Shown here: positions 24,701 through 38,249 of the stretch, piece after piece
How the letters are laid out: each line of letters starts with the position of its first letter
Numbering within the stretch: the stretch's first letter is position 1
NCBI GenBank assembly: GCA_026874595.1
Contig: CM049316.1
Coordinates: forward strand, 3,984,339 to 4,048,338
Source: Sipunculus nudus
Taxonomy: Eukaryota; Annelida; Sipuncula; Golfingiida; Sipunculidae
Reading direction: 5' to 3'
Length of the DNA: 64,000 nt
The notes under the pieces: generated by a model
The model's input: only the letters and a program-made list of their open reading frames with translations
Databases searched by the model: none
Told to the model about the DNA's origin: nothing
Translations under genes and position numbers: made by a program

Positions 24701-27700
24701 GTAAATGGCAGCTTCCCTAATTACTCCGAATCATCCCTCAAATTAATCACAGATAAATAACACCCACTACATGATTACATCAGACCAGCAGTCAAGTTAA
24801 TCACGTGTAAAGAACAGACAATACCTGATCATGTAACACCAGCTGCCTAGTAAATCACAGGTAAATAACAGGCACTACCTGATTACATTTTAACAGCTGC
24901 CGAGTAAATCACAGGTAAATAACAGGCACCACCTGATTACATTTAAACAGCTGCCTAGTAAATCACAGGTAAATAACAGACACCACTTGATTACATTTAA
25001 ACAGCTGCCGAGTAAATCACAGGTAAATAATAGACACCACCTGATTATATTTAAACAGTAGCTCAGTGAATCATAGGTAAATAACAGACAGACACCTGAT
25101 TACATTTAAACAGCTGCCTAGTAAATCACAGGTAAATAACATACACCACCTGATTACATTTAAACAGCTGCCTAGTAAATCACAGGTAAATAACAGACAC
25201 CACCTGATTACATTTAAACAGCTGTTCAGTGAATCAGAGGTAAATAATAGACAGCACTTGATTACATTTAAACAGCTGCCTAGTAAATCACAGGTAAATA
25301 ACAGACACCACCTGATTACATTTAAACAGCTGCCTAGTAAATCACAGGTAAATAACATACACCACCTGATTACATTTAAACAGCTGCCTAGTAAATCACA
25401 GGTAAATAACATACACCACCTGATTACATTTAAACAGCTGCCTAGTAAATCACAGGTAAATAACAGACACCACCTGATTACATTTAAACAGCTGCCGAGT
25501 AAATCACAGGTAAATAATAGACACCACCTGATTATATTTAAACAGTAGCTCAGTGAATCATAGGTAAATAACAGACAGACACCTGATCATGTAACAACAG
25601 CTGCCTAGTAAATCACAGGTAAATAACAGGCACCACCTGATTACATTTAAATAGCTGCTCAGTAAATCACAGGTAAATAACATACACCACCTGATTACAT
25701 TTAAACAGTTGCCCAGTGAATCACTATTAAATAACAGACAGCACCTGATTACATTTAAACAGCCGCCTAGTAAATCACGGTTAAATAACAGACAATACCT
25801 GATCATTTAACAACAGCTGCCTAGTAAATCACAGGTAAATAACATACACCACCTGATTACATTTAAACAGCTGCCTAGTAAATCACAGGTAAATAACATA
25901 CACCACCTGATTACATTTAAACAGTTGCCCAGTGAATCACTATTAAATAACAGACAGCACCTGATTACATTTAAACAGCTGCCTAGTAAATCACAGGTAA
26001 ATAACAGACAATACCTGATCATGTAACAACAGCTGCCTAGTAAATCACAGGTAAATAACAGGCACCACCTGATTACATTTAAACAGCTGCCTAGTAAATC
26101 ACAGGTAAATAACATACACCACCTGATTACATTCAAACAGCTGCCTAGTAAATCACAGGTAAATAACAGACACCACCTGATTACATTTAAACAGCTGTTC
26201 AGTGAATCATAGGTAAATAACATACACCACCTGATAACATTTAAACAGCTGCCTAGTAAATCACAGGTAAATAACAGACACCACTTGATTACATTTAAAC
26301 AGCTGCCGAGTAAATCACAGGTAAATAATAGACACCACCTGATTATATTTAAACAGTAGCTCAGTGAATCATAGGTAAATAACAGACAGACACCTGATTA
26401 CATTTAAACAGCTGCCTAGTAAATCACAGGTAAATAACATACACCACCTGATTACATTTAAACAGCTGCCTAGTAAATCACAGGTAAATAACAGACACCA
26501 CCTGATTACATTTAAACAGCTGTTCAGTGAATCACAGGTAAATAACAGACACCACCTGATTACATTTAAACAGCTGCCTAGTAAATCACAGGTAAATAAC
26601 ATACACCACCTGATTACATTTAAACAGCTGCCTAGTAAATCACAGGTAAATAACATACACCACCTGATTACATTTAAACAGCTGCCTAGTAAATCACAGG
26701 TAAATAACATACACCACCTGATTACATTTAAACAGCTGCCTAGTAAATCACAGGTAAATAACAGACACCACCTGATTACATTTAAACAGCTGCCGAGTAA
26801 ATCACAGGTAAATAATAGACACCACCTGATTATATTTAAACAGTAGCTCAGTGAATCATAGGTAAATAACAGACAGACACCTGATCATGTAACAACAGCT
26901 GCCTAGTAAATCACAGGTAAATAACAGGCACCACCTGATTACATTTAAATAGCTGCTCAGTAAATCACAGGTAAATAACATACACCACCTGATTACATTT
27001 AAACAGTTGCCCAGTGAATCACTATTAAATAACAGACAGCACCTGATTACATTTAAACAGCCGCCTAGTAAATCACGGTTAAATAACAGACAATACCTGA
27101 TCTTTTAACAACAGCGGCCTAGTAAATCACAGGTAAATAACATACACCACCTGATTACATTTAAACAGCTGCCTAGTAAATCACAGGTAAATAACATACA
27201 CCACCTGATTACATTTAAACAGTTGCCCAGTGAATCACTATTAAATAACAGACAGCACCTGATTACATTTAAACAGCTGCCTAGTAAATCACAGGTAAAT
27301 AACAGACAATACCTGATCATGTAACAACAGCTGCCTAGTAAATCACAGGTAAATAACAGGCACCACTGATTACATTTAAACAGCTGCCTAGTAAATCACA
27401 GGTAAATAACATACACCACCTGATTACATTCAAACAGCTGCCTAGTAAATCACAGGTAAATAACAGACACCACCTGATTACATTTAAACAGCTCTTCAGT
27501 GAATCACAGGTAAATAACATACACCACCTGATAACATTTAAACAGCTGCCTAGTAAATCACAGGTAAATAACAGACACCACTTGATTACATTTAAACAGC
27601 TGCCGAGTAAATCACAGGTAAATAATAGACACCACCTGATTATATTTAAACAGTAGCTCAGTGAATCATAGGTAAATAACAGACAGACACCTGATTACAT

Positions 27701-30700
27701 TTAAACAGCTGCCTAGTAAATCACAGGTAAATAACATACACCACCTGATTACATTTAAACAGCTGCCTAGTAAATCACAGGTAAATAACAGACACCACCT
27801 GATTACATTTAAACAGCTGTTCAGTGAATCACAGGTAAATAACAGACACCACCTGATTACATTTAAACAGCTGCCTAGTAAATCACAGGTAAATAACATA
27901 CACCACCTGATTACATTTAAACAGCTGCCTAGTAAATCACAGGTAAATAACATACACCACCTGATTACATTTAAACAGCTGCCTAGTAAATCACAGGTAA
28001 ATAACAGACACCACCTGATTACATTTAAACAGCTGTTCAGTGAATCAGAGGTAAATAATAGACAGCACTTGATTACATTTAAACAGCTGCCTAGTAAATC
28101 ACAGGTAAATAACAGACAATACCTGATCATGTAACAACAGCTGCCTTATAAATCACAGGTAAATAACAGGCACCACCTGATTACATTTAAATAGCTGCTC
28201 AGTAAATCACAGGTAAATAACAGACAGACACCTGATTACATTTAAACAGCTGCCTAGTAAATCACAGGTAAATAACATACACCACCTGATTACATTTAAA
28301 CAGCTGCCTAGTAAATCACAGGTAAATAACAGACACCACCTGATTACATTTAAACAGCTGTTCAGTGAATCACAGGTAAATAACAGACACCACCTGATTA
28401 CATTTAAACAGCTGCCTAGTAAATCACAGGTAAATAACATACACCACCTGATTACATTTAAACAGCTGCCTAGTAAATCACAGGTAAATAACATACACCA
28501 CCTGATTACATTTAAACAGCTGCCTAGTAAATCACAGGTAAATAACAGACACCACCTGATTACATTTAAACAGCTGTTCAGTGAATCACAGGTAAATAAT
28601 AGACAGCACTTGATTACATTTAAACAGCTGCCTAGTAAATCACAGGTAAATAACAGACAATACCTGATCATGTAACAACAGCTGCCTTATAAATCACAGG
28701 TAAATAACAGGCACCACCTGATTACATTTATATAGCTGCCTAGTAAATCACAGGTAAATAACATACACCACCTGATTACATTTAAACAGTTGCCCAGTGA
28801 ATCACTATTAAATAACAGACAGCACCTGATTACATTTAAACAGCTGCCTAGTAAATCACAGGTAAATAACAGACAATACCTGATCATGTAACAACAGCTG
28901 CCTAGTAAATCACAGGTAAATAACAGGCACCACCTGATTACATTTAAATAGCTGCTCAGTAAATCACAGGTAAATAACATACACCACCTGATTACATTTA
29001 AACAGTTGCCCAGTGAATCACTATTAAATAACAGACAGCACCTGATTACATTTAAACAGCTGCCTAGTAAATCACAGGTAAATAACAGACAATACCTGAT
29101 CATTTAACAACAGCTGCCTAGTAAATCACAGGTAAATAACAGGCACCACCTGATTACATTTAAACAGCTGCCTAGTAAATCACAGGTAAATAATAGACAG
29201 CACTTGATTACATTTAAACAGCTGCCTAGTAAATCACAGGTAAATAACAGACAATACCTGATCATGTAACAACAGCTGCCTTATAAATCACAGGTAAATA
29301 ACAGGCACCACCTGATTACATTTAAATAGCTGCTCAGTAAATCACAGGTAAATAACATACACCACCTGATTACATTTAAACAGTTGACCAGTGAATCACT
29401 ATTAAATAACAGACAGCACCTGATTACATTTAAACAGCTGCCTAGTAAATCACAGGTAAATAACAGACAATACCTGATCATGTAACAACAGCTGCCTAGT
29501 AAATCACAGGTAAATAACATACACCACCTGATTACATTTAAACAGTTGCCCAGTGAATCACTATTAAATAACAGACAGCACCTGATTACATTTAAACAGC
29601 TGCCTAGTAAATCACAGGTAAATAACATACAATACCTGATCATGTAACAACAGTTGCCTAGTAAATCACAGGTAAATAACAGGCACCACCTGATTACATT
29701 TAAACAGCTGCCTAGTAAATCACAGGTAAATAACAGACAATACCTGATCATGTAACAACAGCTGCTGAGTAAATCACAGGTAAATAACAGACACCACCTG
29801 ATTACATTTAAACAGTTGCCCAGTGAATCACTATTAAATAACAGACAGCACCTGATTACATTTAAACAGCTGCCTAGTAAATCACAGGTAAATAACAGAC
29901 AATACCTGATCATTTAACAACAGCTGCCTAGTAAATCACAGGTAAATAACAGGCACCACCTGATTACATTTAAACAGCTGCCTAGTAAATCACAGGTAAA
30001 TAACATACACCACCTGATTACATTTAAACAGTTGCCCAGTGAATCACTATTAAATAACAGACAGCACCTGATTACATTTAAACAGCTGCCTAGTAAATCA
30101 CAGGTAAATAACAGACAATACCTGATCATTTAACAACAGCTGCCTAGTAAATCACAGGTAAATAACAGGCACCACCTGATTACATTTAAACAGCTGCCTA
30201 GTAAATCACAGGTAAATAACATACACCACCTGATTACATTTAAACAGTTGCCCAGTGAATCACTATTAAATAACAGACAGCACCTGATTACATTTAAACA
30301 GCTGCCTAGTAAATCACAGGTAAATAACAGACAATACCTGATCATTTAACAACAGCTGCCTAGTAAATCACAGGTAAATAACAGGCACCACCTGATTACA
30401 TTTAAACAGCTGCCTAGTAAATCACAGGTAAATAACATACACCACCTGATTACATTTAAACATCTGCCTAGTAAATCACAGGTAAATAACAGACAATACC
30501 TGATCATTTAACAACAGCTGCCTAGTAAATCACAGGTAAATAACAGGCACCACCTGATTACATTTAAACAGCTGCCTAGTAAATCACAGGTAAATAACAT
30601 ACACCACCTGATTACATTTAAACAGTTGCCCAGTGAATCACTATTAAATAACAGACAGCACCTGATTACATTTAAACAGCTGCCTAGAAAATCACAGGTA

Positions 30701-32170
30701 AATAACACACACCACCTGATTACATTTAAACAGCTGCCTTATAAATCACAGGTAAATAACAGACACCACCTGATTACATTTAAACAGCTGCTCAGTGAAT
30801 CACAGATAAATAACAGACAGCACCTAATTACATTTAAACAGCTGCCAAGTAATCATAGGTAAATAACAGACACCACCTGATTACATTTAAACAGCTGCTC
30901 AGTGAATCACAGTAAATAACAGACAGACACCTGATTACATTTAAACAGCTGCCAAGTAATCATAGGTAAATAACAGACACCAGCGGATTACATTCAAACC
31001 AGCTGCCTAGAAAATCACAGGTAAATAACAGACACCACCTGATTTCATTTAATTAGCTGCCCAGTAAATCACAGGTAAATAATAGACAGAATCTGATTAC
31101 ATTTAAACAGCTGCCTAGTAAATCACAGATAAATAACATACACCACCTGATTACAATTAAACAACTGCCTTATAAATCACAGGTAAATCACACATACCAC
31201 CTGATTTGATAACATTTGAACAGCTGCCTAGTAAATCACAGGTTAATAACAGACACCTGATTACATTTAAACAGCTACCCAGTAAATCACAGATTAATAA
31301 CAGACAGCACCTGGTTACATTTAAAACAACTTCCCTAGTGAAGCACAGATAAATAACAGACACCCCCTGATTACATTTAAACAGCTGCCTAGAAAATCAC
31401 AGGTAAATAACAGACACCTGATTACATTTAAACAGCTACCCAGTAAATCACAGATTAATAACAGACAGCACCTGGTTACATTTAAAACAACTTCCCTAGT
31501 GAAGCACAGATAAATAACATACACCACCTGATTACAATCAAACAGCTGCCTAGAAAATCACAGGTAAATAACAGACACCTGATTACATTTAAACAGCTAC
31601 CCAGTAAATCACAGATTAATAACAGACAGCACCTGGTTACATTTAAAACAACTTCCCTAGTGAAGCACAGATAAATAACAGACACCGCCTGATTATAATC
31701 AAACAGCTGCCTAGTAAATCACAGGTAAATAACAGACACCAGCTGATTACATTTAAACAGCTGCCTAGTAAATCACAGGTAAATAGCAGACACCACCTGA
31801 TTACATTTAAACAGCAACCCAATAAATCACACATTAATAACAGACAACACCTGGTTACATTTAAACAGCTGCCTAGTAAATCACAGGTAAATAACAGACA
31901 GCACCTAATTACATTTAAACAGCTACCCAGTAAATCACAGATAAATAATAGACACCACCTGATTACATTAAAACAGCTGCCTAGTAAATCAACCACAGGT
32001 AAATAACAGACACAACCTGATTAGATTACACTAACTGCCTAATAAATCACCAGTTAAATGTCAACTTCCCCTTAACACATCAGAACAGCTGCAATGGTAA
32101 ATCACAAGCAAATAACAAACACCACTTAATCATGTAAAATCAGCTGCCCTGTAAATTACACAAAAAATAC
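24679..32170. repeat. 54-bp minisatellite in intron 2, about 135 copies
   Basis: The monomer runs CAGCTGCCTAGTAAATCACAG, GTAAATAACAGACAC, CACCTGATTACATTTAAA. The first three monomers (24679-24838) and the region after about 31150 are diverged; the middle is highly uniform. A second monomer type has GTTGCCCAGTGAATCACTAT. These types alternate to form a 216-bp (4 x 54) higher-order unit at 29.9-30.7 kb, and a block at 27.67-28.13 kb is repeated about 541 bp later. Some units slip to TGATCATGTAACAACAG. Open frames on both strands (MLFTCDLLGSCLNVIRWC-type 18-residue repeats) result from the period being a multiple of three. Each uniform monomer has a CAGCTG E-box, a CACCTG E-box and a CAGGTAAAT donor-like site. 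Confidence 0.97.
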
Positions 32171-32399
32171 AGTCAACTTCTGATTAGATTTATTTTTCGC
32201 CATCTCATCATAAATTTTATTGAAACTCACCAGTAACATTTTGAGATATCTTTTACACAGACAAACAAACTAGACGACCAGAGGTCGAGCGCTTGCCGGA
32301 AATAATGTGGAACAGTCAATCAGCTAGTAAATAGATTATTCATAAAGAAGCTGAAGAAGAAGAAAATGAGCCATAATTTGTAAACATAGACGTGTTTGA

Positions 32400-32935
32400 T
32401 GACCTTGACCTTCAACCTATTAAAAATACACATACAACTTCAAGATATCGTCCCGATATACGATATGTGTAAGTTAAAAAGTAATTCCTGCAAAACGGTG
32501 GCCTGTAGAATGCTAATTGTAGAACGCAAGAACCAGCAAGCAGCCGAAATTGAGGACTACTGACAAACAGACAGATATACTGACAAACTGACACCTTTGA
32601 GGTAACAGATGACTAAATAAGGGAAACAAAATGACCTATAGTTTAGTAGGCAAGGTTTTTAGTTTTGGAGAAATGGCCAAAATATATGTTGTATTGTTTT
32701 GAGTGCAGCGCTCCCTAGCGGCTATTTGTGAAAATTAAAAAATCACTTTCGAGATATTAGTATGAGATATAAGATGTACCAGTTTTAAAGGTTTCCTGCA
32801 AAACTGTGGCCTGTAGAATAGTCATTGTAAGATGCAAGAACCAGCAAGCAGCCGAAATTGATGACTGCTGACAAACAGACAGACATACTGACAAAGTGAC
32901 ACATCTAAGATAATAGATGACAAGATAAGTTTATG
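32400..32935. repeat. ~310-bp tandem duplication
   Basis: GAACCAGCAAGCAGCCGAAA occurs near 32530 and again near 32840, with TGTGGCCTGTAGAAT-like text before and TACTGACAAA after each. The two copies differ at a few percent to ten percent of sites. Confidence 0.85.
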
Positions 32936-33719
32936 GAGAAGGTGAAGGGGAACAAAAAGAGGGGTATCTCGCAAAATCTTGTTTGACAAGATATTGTGCC
33001 AGATATTGCAAGATTTCTAATAAAATCTTGCAGTACACTTTGAATGCTACCTAATGCAAAAAACTAGATCTCTCTAGCTTTAAAACTGACAAATTTAGAA
33101 AAATTAGTCCTTGTTTATCGAATATCATGATTTTCCCCTAAAATGCGTTACCATAGTTACGGCAGCTTTGAGGCAGCCACACACCAGAAGAAAGGCCTTG
33201 GAATGACAAAAAAATGAGCTATTGTTGAAGTGGATATGACTAATAGTGACAAAGAAATGAAGAAAAAAAACAATTTTAGACGTTTTGATCTTAAGTGGCA
33301 CTTTAATTCGTTGCCTCTTTCTGAACGGCTAAAACTGACAGCACCGGGGTGACTGTATTGGTTGCAGGCAGAACTGGATCGATCGGACAGGATCGATGTC
33401 CATACCAGGATTGGCTCCCTTAAATGAAAACATCAGCAGAACCTTCTTTAATAATACAGGTGTCTATTGACAAACCTTTGTTCATGGCCGGTGGTGGCTG
33501 ATAAATCAGTAAATCCTACAACTAAATTAAAAATGTGCAAGTATTGTCTGCAAATGGGAAGTAAATATTGTGGAATTATATATATATTAAAATACAGGTA
33601 CAAAAAAGGTATATATAAAACATACATACAATAGTTATCAAACTACTGTTTTTGTATTCTTTATAGACACGTTTATATACATATATACATGTACACTAAG
33701 GCTTGTATGACATTTACTA

Positions 33720-34250
33720 TGAATTTCCCTGTTCATTAAGATGTGCGTACTTATGATTTCTTGTATTTCTGCTGCTACGACGAGTAGACTTAGGCCGGTG
33801 TGTATAATCATTCGATGGTCCTGCTACAGGTTCGTCTTTTTATGGCGCGAGAGTTTGTTTTACTCCCTGATGGACATAGTTTACTTAGCATAGATTTTAA
33901 TTATCCATTTCTGTTCCACCATGCACTGATTATACTTAGTGATTAGGGGGGATGCCCGCCAAATCCGCATTCGCATCTCTGTGTTGTCTGACGTCACAGT
34001 CATCGGCGACATGTCCAGGCTCTGCACATTCGTAGCAATTTGGCGTTTCGCCACTGCAGGCGTAAGGATTTGTTTACCTCATGTTATCTGAGCGTTTTGC
34101 AAGAGGACTGCCTTATCTTGGTGAGCGGGTCTGTCTGTGTGGTCTGAACATTGACATGTCATGTCCTATTACGTAGGTGATGTTTTTGTTTATTTCTATT
34201 TGTTCTGACCTGTGTTCAGTCAGCATTTGTAGGAGCGGAAACAACTTTTG
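33720..34250 (+). promoter_or_regulatory. Possible internal promoter / unannotated exon region
   Basis: A patch richer in CpG than its surroundings includes a full CRE (TGACGTCA) near 33990 and a donor-like ATCTTG/GTGAGC near 34119. It might be an alternative start of the GRDP-family gene or an unrelated old element. No coding frame is recognised. Confidence 0.2.
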
Positions 34251-34374
34251 ATCGATATACTTTCTTCAATTCCCCAGTTTGATGGTTTTGTATGTGACAT
34301 GTATTGTTACATTGTTGTGTTATCACCCACTGGGGGTCACATTTGGCCATAAATATCATAGGACTCTGTTATTT

Positions 34375-36420
34375 TTGACTGAAAGTCATCTGAGTTATAG
34401 CGATCACCCTTTGTTCGTCGTCCGTCCGGCAATCCGGCCGTCTGTCCGGCCGTCCGTTAACAGGGCACAAACGGTAACCATAAGACCTAGAAACTTCTAA
34501 CTGTACATCCAGAGTGGTCCAGGAAAATCTCCTTGGAAACCTGAAATTAGGTCTCTGTTACCCATATTCTTTGAGCTATGGGGCTCCGAAGTATCCCCCA
34601 GAATAATGGAAAATTTGATACAAAAGCTCAAGTATCTGAACAACTAATGCATTGATCCCCATGATTCCCTGCATGGATATTGATCATGGAGTGATTCATC
34701 AGTTTCTGCAGACTGGTGGTGCCACCTGTATCTTTCCAATTTTTTACGATTTTTATCTCTATTTTTGAGAACTTATAAGATATGATCATCTGTTAACAGG
34801 GAAAAAATCTTTACGACCGGACCTAGAATCTTCTTTCTTAAAAAGCAGGGAGGCCCATGAAATGTCTTCTTGGAAACCTAAAATTAGGTCTCTGTTACCC
34901 AAATCCTCTGAGCTATGGGGCTTCAAAGTACTCCTCAGAATCATGGAAAATTTGATACAAAAGCTCAAGTATCTAAACAACTAATGCATTGGAGTGTTTC
35001 ATCAGTTTCTGCAAACCTGCGGTGCCCCCTGTATCTTTTCAATTTTTTTACGATTTTTTATCTCTATTTTTGAGACCTTTAAAGATGCAGTCATCTGTTA
35101 ACAGGGCACAAATCGTAACGACTGGACCTAGAATCTTCTCTCTTGATGTGCAGGGAGGCCCATGAAAAGACTCCTTGGATACCTAAAATTAGGTCTCTGT
35201 TCCAAAAACCACTGAGCTATGGGGCCTCGAAGTACCCTCCAAAATAATGGAAAATTTGATACAAAAGCTCAAGTATCTGAACAACTAATGGATTGGTCAC
35301 CATGATTCTTTGTGCATGAATATTGATCAAGGAAAAGTCCATCAGTTCCTGCAAACTGGTGGCGCCACCTTATCTCTTTCTAATTTTTACGATTTTTTTC
35401 TCTCTTTTTATATTTTCATAGAAACTGTCATCTGTTAACAGGGCACAAATCTTAACCACTGGACCTGGAATATTTTAAATTAACATCAGGGGAGGTCCAT
35501 GAAAATTCTCTGTGGAAAAGTGAAATAAGGTCTCTGTTACCCATATCCAACGAATTATTGGGCTAAAAATTACCCCTCAGAATAATTAAAAATTTGACAA
35601 AAAGCACCAGTATCTAAATAAATAATGCATTGATTGCCATGATTTTTTGCATGCATATTGATCATGGAGTATTTCATTAGTTCCTGCAGACTGGTTGCCC
35701 CATCTTGATTTTTTCAAATTTTTACGCATTTTCTCTCTATTTATGAGACCTTCAAATAAAGCCTCGTCTGTTTACAGGGCAAAAAATCATTACTGTTTGA
35801 CCTAGAATCTACTAACTTATCATCTGAAGAGGTCCATGAAGTTTTCTTGGAAACATGAAATTAGGTCTCTCTTACCCATATCCTCTGAGCTATGGTGCTT
35901 GAAAGTACCCCCAAATATAATTAATAATTTGACACAAAAATTCCACTATCTGAATAACTTATGCACTGATGGCCATAATATTTTGCATGCATATTGATCA
36001 TGGAGTGTTTTATCAGTTCCTGTACACTGGTGGCGCTACTTGTATTTCATCAAAATTATATGTAATTTTTTCTCTGTTTGAGACCTTCAAATGAAATAGA
36101 CTTCCGGCAAAAAGGCACAAATTGTAACTGCTGCATCTAGAATCTTCTTACGTTACATCCTGGGAGGTCAATGAAAAGTCTCCTTGGAAACATGAAATTA
36201 GGTTTTTGTTACCATATCCTCCAAGCTTTGGGGCTTGTAAGTTTCCCCCTGAATAATGAAAAGTTTGATACTAAAGGTTCAGTATATGAATAACTAATGT
36301 ATTGATAGCCATGATTCTTTGCTTAATTGGGGGTTTCATTAGTTCCTGCAAACCGGTGATGCCACCTGTATCTTCATGCCCCCCCCCCCTTACAGGGGAG
36401 GCATATTGTTTTCAGTGCCA
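34375..36420. repeat. Degenerate ~337-bp tandem array, six to seven units
   Basis: The phrase GTTAACAGGGCACAAA and its variants occur near 34454, 34792, 35096, 35434, 35770 and 36108, spaced 304 to 338 bp apart. Each unit also has CTTGGAAACCTGAAATTAGG, TCTCTGTTACCCATAT, GAGCTATGGGGC and TTGATCATGGAGTGTTTCAT. An outlying copy sits near 37785. The leftmost end carries the GTCCGTCC dispersed-repeat tail, so the array probably is a tandemly expanded dispersed element. Confidence 0.85.
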
Positions 36421-36449
36421 TTGCCTGTCAATGTCGTCCTCATCTGTAG

Positions 36450-37660
36450 GATATCTTATGAACACGAAAACTTTTGAAGGGCTGCATATTTTCCACCAAA
36501 ATTTGAAACACTTAATTGTTCATACCAAAATCTTAGAGGAGTTAAAAAAAACTGGTGACCTTGGCATTCATGTTCATGGTCAAATCTGGTGGAATTTTTG
36601 TGAGCCCCATAACTTTTGAAGTATTCCTCATTTTGTCCTAAAATTTGGTACACTTATTATTCTTCCAGGTTCTTTGAAGTTCTTCCAAGATTTTGAAACC
36701 CGGTGACCTTGACCAGGATCTTCAAGGTCAAATCAGTGGCATATTATACTTATTGTGTTGAGAACGCAATCACTTTTGAAGTATTTCACATTTTGTCCTC
36801 AAATTAGGTTCGATCACCAATTGTTCCTACTAAAATCTCAGAGAAGTTCGAAAGCTGGTGACCTTGACCATTATCTTCAAGGTCAAATCTGCCGAAAAGT
36901 AAAGTTTTTTTAACCCCATAACTTTTGAAATGTTTCACAGTGTGTCCTCAAATTTTGTACAACAATTGTTCAAACCAAAATCAAGAATGAGTTTGAAAAT
37001 TTGTGACCTTGACCTTTATGGTCAAATCTGCAGAAATGTAAAATTTTTGTGAACCCCATAACTTTTAAAGTATTCCACATTTTGTCCTCAGGTTTGGTAC
37101 ACCTATTGTTCCTTCCAAGTTCTCGGGTGATTTCGCAATCCGGTGACCTTGACCAGGATCTACAAGGTCATATCAGCGTATTTATACCTATTGCGTTGTG
37201 TAAGCGTTAACTTTTGAAGTATTTCCAATTTTGTCCTTAAATATAGTACACCAATTGTTACTTCCAAGTTCTCAGAAGAGTTTGAAACCTGGTGACCCTG
37301 ATAAGGATCTTCAAGGTCAAATCAGCCGAATTATAATTATTGTCTTGTGATTGAGATAACTTTGAAGGGCTGCAAATTTTCCTCCGAAATTCGAAACACT
37401 TATTGTTTCTACCGAAATCTTGGATGTGTTTGAAATTCTGTGACCTCGACCTTGATCTTCAAGGTCAAATTTATGCAATTCTAGGCTTGTCGTTACCCCA
37501 TAACTTAGGAAGTACTGAAGACTTTTTCTTCAAATTTGACACACCAGTTCTTTCTGCCAAAATGTCATCATAGTTCGAAAAGTGGCGACCTTGACCTTCA
37601 ATGTATAATTTGCTGAAATCAAGATTCATTGTTTTGAGATATTGCATATTTTACCCCTAA
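36450..37660. repeat. Degenerate ~150-bp tandem array with TGACCTTGA / TCAAGGTCA
   Basis: ATAACTTTTGAAGTATT recurs near 36467, 36611, 36768, 36920, 37063, 37208, 37351 and 37498, about 143 to 157 bp apart, with CATTTTGTCCTCAAA following. Most units carry GTGACCTTGACC and then CTTCAAGGTCAAAT. TCAAGGTCA and its complement are the extended half-site of the NR5A and ERR nuclear receptors. Whether this is regulatory or only sequence of an old repeat cannot be decided here. Confidence 0.8.
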
Positions 37661-38249
37661 TGTTTTGGGATGGCCCATAGGGGGAGACATAGAACAGTTT
37701 TGCACTGCAGAAACAAAACCATTCTAGTTTCAAATTTTTTACACATTTTTATATCTTTTTTTGAGAACTTAAAATGAAGCAGTTGTCCATTAACAGGGCA
37801 CAAATCATGAGTGTTGGACCTAGATTCGTATAACTTGAAATCCTTGGAGTTCCATTAAGATATCTTTGGAAACTTGAAACTAGGTCATGGTTAACTATAT
37901 TTTGCAAATTAGGGGAGAAAACATGATTTTTAAGCACCAAGTGAGTCAGATGGGGCACAGATTTTATCCATTTGGCCTAAAATCCTCATACATGACTTTC
38001 AGGGAGTACCCTAAAAATCTCCTTGGAAACCTGAAATGTCACTCTGACCCATTTTCTGCAAGCTGTGTAAAAGAACTTGATATTTACACTTTATTAGTCT
38101 GGTAGGCACAAATGGTAGCAGCTGCATGTAGAATAAGGTCACTGTAACCTGTATCCAAGGGCTGTTGGCAAAATGCATGATTTTAAGCACTCTGGGAGTC
38201 TTTTGCCCATTTTTCAAGGCTCCTTGGGTTCAGCTGAGCTTCATGGCCC

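Noticed and set aside
25071-31996. Many minus-strand frames of LLFTCDLLGSCLNVIRWC type
   Set aside because: They are translations of the 54-bp satellite (18 codons per unit) and face opposite to the host gene; nothing supports expression.
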